A DNA stretch of 64,000 nt, taken from Protea cynaroides (lineage: Eukaryota; Streptophyta; Magnoliopsida; Proteales; Proteaceae). Of this stretch, positions 57,301 through 64,000 are shown piece after piece; positions within the stretch are counted from its first letter, which is position 1; every line of letters begins with the position of its first letter. A model generated the notes under the pieces. That model was not told the DNA's origin and did not search any database. It was given only the letters and a program-made list of their open reading frames with translations. Made by a program: the position numbers and the translations under genes. The stretch covers positions 43,020,699 through 43,084,698 of the forward strand of contig CM053272.1 in the NCBI GenBank assembly GCA_028583415.1, written 5' to 3'.

Positions 57301-60300
57301 CTCCTATGGCAGATGTGATTCTGTTACTAGTTTTGCGGAGGATGAAGAAAGCCTTGACTACAGCTTTGAGGCGGACGTTGACGTGTCTGATGATGATTTG
57401 GATCCCCGCTATGAGGAGGGAGAGATCGATCCTTCTGTTGTCATACCTCAGCTTGTGGATTTCCTTCCTCCAGGAATGACCACAAGCATTCAGGGGTCGA
57501 TGATCCCAGTAAACCAAAAGGATAGGACTGGCCACCGTGTGCATCCCCCTTGACCCTAGTTCATAGTGATGAATCCATGGGTTTCAATATGACTGTCAGA
57601 GCCGGGGATGAAAGTAATTGTCAGCCATCTTGTGCTCCTATTTTTCTGAGATGTAGTTCCTGCATTCGTATGCCTTCCTGGTGTCTCCAGTGCAGAGTAT
57701 CTCTGATGATGTCCTGCCCAGATTTCTGGTTGTTGAAAGTGGTCATCTGCATCGTTAGTATTGATTGATCGAGGATGAGTTGAGGTGCCTACCACTTCTG
57801 TCTTGTCTGCATCTTGTTGTTTCTTTAGTGTTTTGTTTGCTTTTGTTGGGAGCTCTTCAATGGATAGGTTTTATCCTTTGTTCTTGTGCAGTTCTCCAAG
57901 CTTGTATTTTCCATCTTTTGGTTCTTGAGCTTTTAAATATATATACCCATCCCAAAAAAAAAAAAAGAAGTTTAAGAAATAATGAAATCTCAGTAAGCTC
58001 TATAGATCAATGAACCTTAATCAATTTGTATAAAACATCAGAGTAATTGATTAAATGAATGAGAGAATCATAAAGACCTATTTGTTGATTATGATTGTCA
58101 AAATAGAATTATAGAACAAGGGAGGAAGTGGAAAGACTAAAACCTGAACAGCATCTGGTTTGATCATCAAATCCTTGGAAGAGAACCATTCTCAACCATA
58201 ACCATAAAGCCATATTTGGTTCCAATTTCTTTATTGAAAAAAAAGAAGAAGTCCGTTACATATATTTATACATATAGATGATTATCTATGTGTGTATATA
58301 TAGCCTACATCTAAGCCTTTTGCTTTTAGATTGATTTTGACTGAGTTGCGTGACATCCACTAATTTTTTCCATTTCACAGGCAAAACATGGTGTTAACTG
58401 CTTGGAACTTCCTCTCATCCAGCATACAGAAGGGCCTGATTTTGATAGACTTTCTAGAGTTTTAAGTGGTAGGTTACAACTCAAGTGGAAAACGACTTTA
58501 TACTGGTATAGATATAGAAGAAGTTTATGTTGGATAGTATTCCATGTGCAGATTGTTACCAACTTCAGGCCTTTTCTTTGTGTGTGTGTGTTTTCTTTTC
58601 TTTTCTGGGGGTTATTCCCCCCCCCCCACAAAAAAAAAAAAAAAAATTTTCTATGTTCTTAATAATTTCCTCACATATTATAATAAAAAAATCCATGATT
58701 GGTTTCTTTTCTGTTTCTTTTTGCTATCAGACAAAACATTTGACTGGATTGTCATAACTTCTCCAGAAGCAGGCTTAGTGTTCCTTGAAGCTTGGAAGTG
58801 AGTATTAAATTTGCTTTATGTGACATAGTACTTTCCTGTACTTGATATGGTATAGTTGCTGCTGTTACCATAGTTGTCAAGGCGAACCAAGGCGATGGAG
58901 GCCTGACTAGGCGCCTAGGCGATCAAAGCGCCCAATTTTCCAAGGCGACCCAAGGCAGCCTGGGCGCCTAGGCAACGCCTTGACAACTATGGCTGTTACT
59001 AGAGTTTTTTTTTTTTTTTTTTTTTTTTTTGGGGGTGTGGGGTTGGAGGAGGGGGGGGGGGTTTAAATAGCATCATGTAATCATAAACTGGAATAAAGCA
59101 TGCTGTCAACTCTGCAATTTGAATGTCTTAAAAAGTGTAATCATAAACTGGAATAAAGCATGCTGTCAACTCTGCAATTTGAATGTCTTAAAAAGTGTGA
59201 TCAGCTTCAAGGATGATCTTTGACCCAACTTGAACAGAGCTTTTTTGTATATCTATTTTCTGCTCTGCTATGAGATAATTGGACCTTGATTCCAACCTGG
59301 TATGTAACTGAGCTTTTAGTTCTACTGATATGCTGAAAAAAGTTCTATTGCTAGTTCTCTTTCGTATACATAAGCTGTAGAATATATTTTCTTTAGCTTC
59401 TATAGCTACTATTCTTGCCTTCATTACCTTCTTGCTGTTTTGGGTTCTTAGCTTGTTTGACTTTCTGATATATTCTCATACGGGATTAAAGAAGCCCAAA
59501 AACAAAAGAGACCTTTATTTAATAAGCCTTGTAGAATCCGATCAGGGTTATAATTTGGACTCTGACTTGCTGGACAGCCGACTTTGGGAGGCCTTTTTTG
59601 ATGGCTCAATTATATGCTAGGTATAGGGCCCAAATTTTGTGGGCACGTAGGCCCAAAGATCCCCTTCTTAGGGGTGAAGTTTCAGCCCAAAAGGACTTGG
59701 TCATGTGGCAAATTAAATCTTTAACCATACAGTAAGAAACCAAAACTTTGAAAAGTGGTCGAAAACAAATGAATGGCTAAAAATACAAGAAAATGCTAAC
59801 ACATGGAAGGGTATATGACTAAATTTGGATAAAAACAAGTGATCAGTCCCATCATATCCATTATCTAATAGTTGGAAGTACCACATCACCCTTCCACGTG
59901 GCAGGATAAAGTCATCCACATGGGAAGGCCTTCCTACGCGAGCCATTCAAGAACATTTTGCCTTATTGGGCATTTTCCTTTTTGTTTTCTTCTGCAAATC
60001 TCTTATTTCTCTTGAAGGTTATTCTTGTTGACTTCGCCATCCAAAGCAATTACCTACTCAATTTACATTTACTAGAACTGTGCCGTCCAGTTCATCTCCA
60101 AGATGGTCTTACAATGCAGGTGTTTAATGGAACAGGAAACAAAATATCATTCTGATTAATCACAATTTTATTAATGCATTTGAGGTCATGCTCATCCTTT
60201 GAATCATCAAGCTTCAATTGATATCAGAAATTTACTGTAAGTAATGTCTTTAGGGCTGCTGGGACCCCAAAAGTTAGGGTAGGTGTAGTTGGAGCTGGTA

Positions 60301-61451
60301 CAGGGAGCATCTTCAAGGAAGCAATGCATTCTGACCAGCAATCTCTCAATGTTGCCTTTTCACCATCAAAAGGTGTGTTATCTTTCCTGCACAATTTGTA
60401 TTCTGGTTTATGTGTTATATTTGGTATTTCGGGTGCTGGACATTAATTCAGATGAAGGGCATATATCAGTGTACTTAATGGTTGCATGTTTTTCCGCAAT
60501 AACCTTCAGGGTTTGAAAACTGATCAAGTAAAATTGAGTAAAACACAGAAAAGTAAGAGTTTTTGAACCTCTTTCTTCCACCAATGTTCTTGATTTCTAT
60601 CTATTGCATATGTTAGAGGAAGCACAATCAAGATAAAAGCATTTTGATGGACATGAGTACAAGGCTAATCCTCAATAAGTCCTCAACTAGTATTCCTTGG
60701 GAACTTCTGTGAATCCTGCCTTAAATATTTCCCAGCATATCACTATGGAGACTATCTGGATGCAGTGCTTTCATATTCTACTCCAGTATTCCCTTTATGC
60801 AGTTCAGTGTCTCAATATTGATGCAGTGCTTCCATATTCTACTCTCATATTTTGGTCTTCATTACAGCTATAGAAAGCCCTTTCAGTGCACCTGGAATCA
60901 ATCTAGTTTGTAGTTGATTAACAGCTTGTGCAGTTTGGCCAATGTGCTGCTGATATCACTGAGGTCATTTTATCGTTTGAGACAGCTTTTTCTTTTTGTT
61001 ATGTTAAACTTTTGAGTATCTGGTGGTTAAAGCAAAGATTCTACAACACCTTGCTTAGCTATTTATGAGTGCAAATCCACACATAGATACGTTGGAAACC
61101 ACCCATCTATTGGACAAGGGCCACTGTACGGTTGGGATTCTAGCCATGTAGTCCACTTAAAGCATTTAATGGTCATGGTGCTAGCAACCCTTATTTGGTG
61201 AGCAGTAACAGAGGAATCTGCTTAAATAAATTGGGCAGAGAAATCACTAAACTCTAATAAGGATTTTGAGCTGCTTGTCTGATAATAAACATTAATTTCT
61301 TTCAGTTATTACAATATGAGTGTCTCCTCTGAAATTATATTATTACATTTTTCAGCGACGGGAAAGGTTCTGGCTTTGGAGCTTCCCAAGCAAGGGAATG
61401 GCACATGCACTGTCCTCTACCCTGCTTCGATGAAGGCTGGACATGAGATTG
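54388..61451 (+). CDS. Uroporphyrinogen-III synthase, plastid (first five exons; gene continues past the window)
   Basis: Exons: 54388-54606, 58381-58468, 58731-58797, 60254-60372, 61356-61451, joined by GT/AG introns in a continuous frame (about 196 residues). The enzyme (HEM4 family) closes and isomerises hydroxymethylbilane to uroporphyrinogen III in the plastid, ahead of heme and chlorophyll synthesis. Residues 1 to about 53 are Ser-rich with few acidic residues, a typical transit peptide. The mature part starts KPKVVVTRESGKNGKLIDAL. Then come GVNCLELPLIQHTEGPDFDR, FDWIVITSPEAGLVFLEAWK, VRVGVVGAGTGSIFKEA, SLNVAFSPSKATGKVLALEL and CTVLYPASMKAGHEI. These are HEM4 landmarks (VTRE, ITSP, VG.GT, PS.A....L, YP.S). 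I found no next exon before 64000, so about 100 C-terminal residues lie beyond the edge. Confidence 0.94.
56160..57966 (+). mobile_element. LINE (L1-type) remnant in UROS intron 1
   Basis: The 3' end has an L1-like tail (GCTTGTATTTTCCATCTTTTGG, then TTTTAAATATATATACCCATCCC) followed by A13 (57954-57966). Upstream are open stretches on the same strand: 56352-56882 (includes RQVWESQVSSSSNSPDSGRV) and 57317-57553 (acidic, DDDLDPRYEEGEIDPSVVIP). They look like the ORF1 tail of a plant LINE. Endonuclease and reverse transcriptase are missing, so the copy is internally deleted. The 5' boundary is a guess; I could not define a target duplication. Confidence 0.55.
58869..58991. mobile_element. 123-bp hAT-type MITE in UROS intron 3
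   Basis: Perfect 16-bp inverted ends CATAGTTGTCAAGGCG, flanked by a perfect 8-bp duplication GCTGTTAC (58861-58868, 58992-58999). The interior is a GC-rich run of AGGCGCCTAGGCG words that folds back on itself. Same terminal family as 35998-36375. Confidence 0.93.
59078..59197. repeat. Perfect 60-bp tandem duplication
   Basis: The unit TAATCATAAACTGGAATAAA... (60 bp) occurs twice back to back without a mismatch in UROS intron 3. It is therefore recent, or an assembly artefact. Confidence 0.9.
60755..60845. repeat. Short direct repeat
   Basis: GATGCAGTGCTT.CATATTCTACTC occurs at about 60758 and 60821 in UROS intron 4. Non-coding. Confidence 0.6.
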
Positions 61452-62262
61452 GTATGTGTAGGATTGATGCATTCTCTATGTTTTATCCATCTTGTGCATT
61501 GATTATTTCTTGGATTCCTGTAGTTGTACAATCTTCAGTTAATAGCATTGTCTCTTGATTTAGTGTTAAAACTCGTCCTCAATTGTGAAGATTGATTATA
61601 ACCATCCGTAATTGATATTGGAGCCTTTTATCTGTCAAAATGTCAAGTGGAAATGCATAAACGATGGTGAATAGTTGTATTCACAGAGTTCCATTCGTTC
61701 TAATTAGAGCTCCGAGAACCATCCTGCCACCCTATCCCATGGCTCATCTGTTTACTCCTTTAAGTTGATAGAATATGAGATGTGATTCCTTGAAAAGAGA
61801 AATGGAGGTGAAAAGAGGAAAGTTGCACAGGCTGGGTCGGATCTCAATATGAGCAACCCATAGGAACTCTTCTCTTGATTACGGAGTATTTAAATTTGGA
61901 TGAACCAGTGATCGAACCAAAAAGAACTGGAACTGCCTCTATTTTTGGTCCATTTGAACATTGGACGGTTCTCTGTAGAAACTGAAATCAAACTGGCTGG
62001 TTTTCAGAAATTGCTCGGTTTTTCCGAAACCAGCTGGCCTGGTTCTTTGGATACCCTATTTAAAAATTTGTTGTTGAAATGTACAAAGGGAGATTTGAAC
62101 CTGGGACCCAGTGCTAAAGAGTAAGAGCACCATACACTGTGTCTACCAATGCCTTTTGTTAATACCTTCTCTTTTTTCTTTATTTCATAATTTTTTGATG
62201 ATTTTCAATGCTTTATGTTGTCTATTTTTTTACACCTGGATTGCCTATTGTTTAGAAAAAAG

Positions 62263-62799
62263 GGAAAATTACATGTACTACCCTTGGCCTACCATCCACT
62301 AGTTTTTGACAATTACACTTACCACACCTACTTCTAGAAACGTGTAACAAAAAGATCCATTCCGTTAACGGTGTTAAATCTGTTGGAGTTGTCAGATTGT
62401 TTCAAAATTTTAAGGATGAAAAAACCCTTCGCCTTTCTCTTTTTCTATTTCGCGAAGAAGAAAAATCTTCGCCTTAAACAGCAGCTTCTTCCTCAGCATC
62501 TTCTATTTTGATAGCATCACCTTCCACAACCACTTCGACGAAACCGAAGTTTGACCGAAGTGGACTTGGATGTCGTCCGTGTAGCTGCGGTGATTCAAAG
62601 CGCTGTCTAGAAGGAAGAAAGAGTAAAGGTTGTAAACCCTACAAGGACAAAATTGTCTTTTAAAATTTAGACTAACACCGTTAATATCAACATTTTTGTT
62701 ACACATTTTTGAAATTAGTGGTGGTCTGTGTAATTGTCAAAAAATAGTTGATGGTAGGTGTAATTAGACCATAGTCCAGGGTAGTACGTGTAATTTTCC
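62263..62799. mobile_element. Small Mutator-like element D (537 bp)
   Basis: The ends start GGAAAATTACATGTACTACC (left) and GGAAAATTACACGTACTACC (right, reversed). Similarity resumes at TTTTTGACAATTACAC and GTGTAACAAAAA, then TTAACGGTGTTA, giving an interrupted inverted repeat of over 100 bp. No 9-bp duplication was found. It matches the orphan terminus at 49085-49171. It is inside UROS DNA downstream of exon 5. Confidence 0.75.
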
Positions 62800-64000
62800 T
62801 TGAGGGTACTGTATGTGTGATTTATTATGTTTTTGGTACCTTTTTCATATTTCCAGCTATGCCTATCATCACCTTCGGAAACTCCTCAGTCCCCACCACT
62901 ATCACCTCCTATGATGGAGCGGATGTGGTCTTTTGGTCGGAGAGGTTCAGATTCAGCTGCCGCCACCATTCTCCAAGGAACAAAGCACCACCGGGTCTCC
63001 TTGTTGTCTCCCGTGATGGCGAGTTGTCATTCTCTGCATCTCTATCTCCCCCATCCTTTGCATCTCTCCCTCCCACACCCCGCCCCACCCTCTGCTCTCT
63101 CTCTCTCTCTCTCTCTCTAACACCCCTGCCCTTTGCTCTCATCATTCGTATCCTTGTCCACGTAGAAATTCACACACGATTTCACTTCTTCCATGGTGTA
63201 ATTCAACAGTGAAGGACGGGCTAATGATGAATCCAATCCATTCCCTTCTGTCACTATTGTTCTCTAGATAACTACAATCTCACCCAAGAACCCAATTCTT
63301 GGGTGCTGTGCTACAAAATACCTCCTGCTCTTACAAGCATGAGATTGAGAAATTCTCCATTCACACTAATAGTCTTTGACCACTCTATCTTCTGCCTTCT
63401 CAGCTTGATATTTTCACAAGTCATACAAATGAGTTCCCAATGAGGTTGGCTAAGGTTTTCACAATGCTGGCGGCCAACACGATGCAACATCCCTTCTTTG
63501 TCCAGGGCCTGCAGGCTGGAGAATGGTAGCACAACAACACTGTCACAATACAGGTTGGAGTGAATCATTGTCCCTGATATTATTAATTGTTTAAATCATG
63601 TTCAACTTTTAAATATAAGGGGGAGCCAAAGAGAGATCATAAGATAGGTCTCAAGTTCTTGGTGACTGCAACAAGAAGTTGGGTCTTTCTGTGCTTTTGT
63701 TATGTATCTGTTTCTTTTCTTTTTATTTACTCTGCATGATTCTCCTTTACGATAATATTCTGTGGATGCGGAATCTGTTTTTCTTCTATCTTCTAATGGG
63801 GAGTCTGTTTTCTCATTATAATTTAGTACTCTGATGCTGAAATTTTGAAATTCATACTTTTTTATGCAATTATGACATGTATCATGTCACCATGGATCCT
63901 GTTTCTTCACATTCTTCTCTGTAGCACCTTTGCTTACATCTATTTTGCAAAGTATTTTTTATCCTTTGCATTGGAAAATGGAAATCATTTATGCCAGTTC
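62800..64000. other. UROS intron (presumed), right edge
   Basis: No UROS exon recognised. A (CT)n tract lies at 63097-63118. An 85-codon - strand frame (63568-63311) starting MIHSNLYCDSVVVLPFSSLQ reads like protein, but I do not recognise it. It may be debris of another gene. Confidence 0.3.

Noticed and set aside
62254..62808. A 9-bp duplication flanking element D
   Set aside because: AGAAAAAAG (left) and TTGAGGGTA (right) do not match, so the boundaries rest on the inverted repeats alone.
62817..63212. Overlapping + frames near the right edge as a new gene or the next UROS exon
   Set aside because: They are dominated by CT-rich simple sequence and show no HEM4 continuation (expected after AGHEI).

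Overview
The window is nuclear DNA of a flowering plant. Evidence: intron-containing genes with GT/AG splice sites, a plastid-targeted tetrapyrrole-pathway enzyme, plant CEP peptide-precursor sequences, a wall-associated-kinase fragment, and a dense layer of plant transposon types (Copia, LINE, hAT, Mutator-like, Tourist-like MITEs, Au-type SINE, CACTA). The DNA is AT-rich. The gene repertoire fits a dicot, but I make no species call.

Only two genes look intact, both on the + strand. RBP47 (start codon 23997, stop 36694) is a six-exon gene for a 417-residue, three-RRM, glutamine-rich poly(A)/U-binding protein. Its second intron is 8.2 kb and holds a complete but decayed hAT element, tandem duplications and an Au-type SINE. 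UROS (54388 to beyond the right edge) encodes plastid uroporphyrinogen-III synthase. Five exons (about 196 residues) are visible and the 3' exons lie past position 64000. Its first intron (3.8 kb) carries a LINE remnant.

The left third (1-23900) is gene-poor. It contains a decayed Copia element with both LTRs (5404-8448) and a 150-bp MITE nested in its leader. It also has a wall-associated-kinase fragment (about 9490-9720, - strand), a CACTA 3' end (15516), and remnants of a small CEP-peptide locus. The CEP locus has a start-less + copy (11110-11570), an inverted - copy that keeps signal peptide and prodomain but no CEP motif (11783-11547), and a third relic 5.5 kb away (about 16986-17406) that retains promoter, prodomain motif and DDFRPTQP.

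The most interesting region is 39-53 kb plus 62 kb, a cluster of Mutator-like elements with long terminal inverted repeats. Three are fully delimited: 40093-41977 carries a fragment of an AZG-type purine permease; 47232-49070 has a perfect 9-bp target duplication TTTTGGGTT; 50361-52861 has a perfect 9-bp duplication TTAAAAATA and carries the C-terminal three quarters of ribosomal protein eL27 in an open frame. The first two can be called Pack-MULE-like. The pre-insertion site of the AZG-bearing element is preserved in a second copy of the host repeat near 49.8 kb, so the insertion can be read within the window. Between them lies a tandem triplication (43734-46225) whose units are separated by long (TA)n tracts.

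Apart from the two genes, the window reads as layered transposon insertions that have captured, duplicated and broken gene pieces. I found no tRNA, rRNA, CRISPR or bacterial-type feature.
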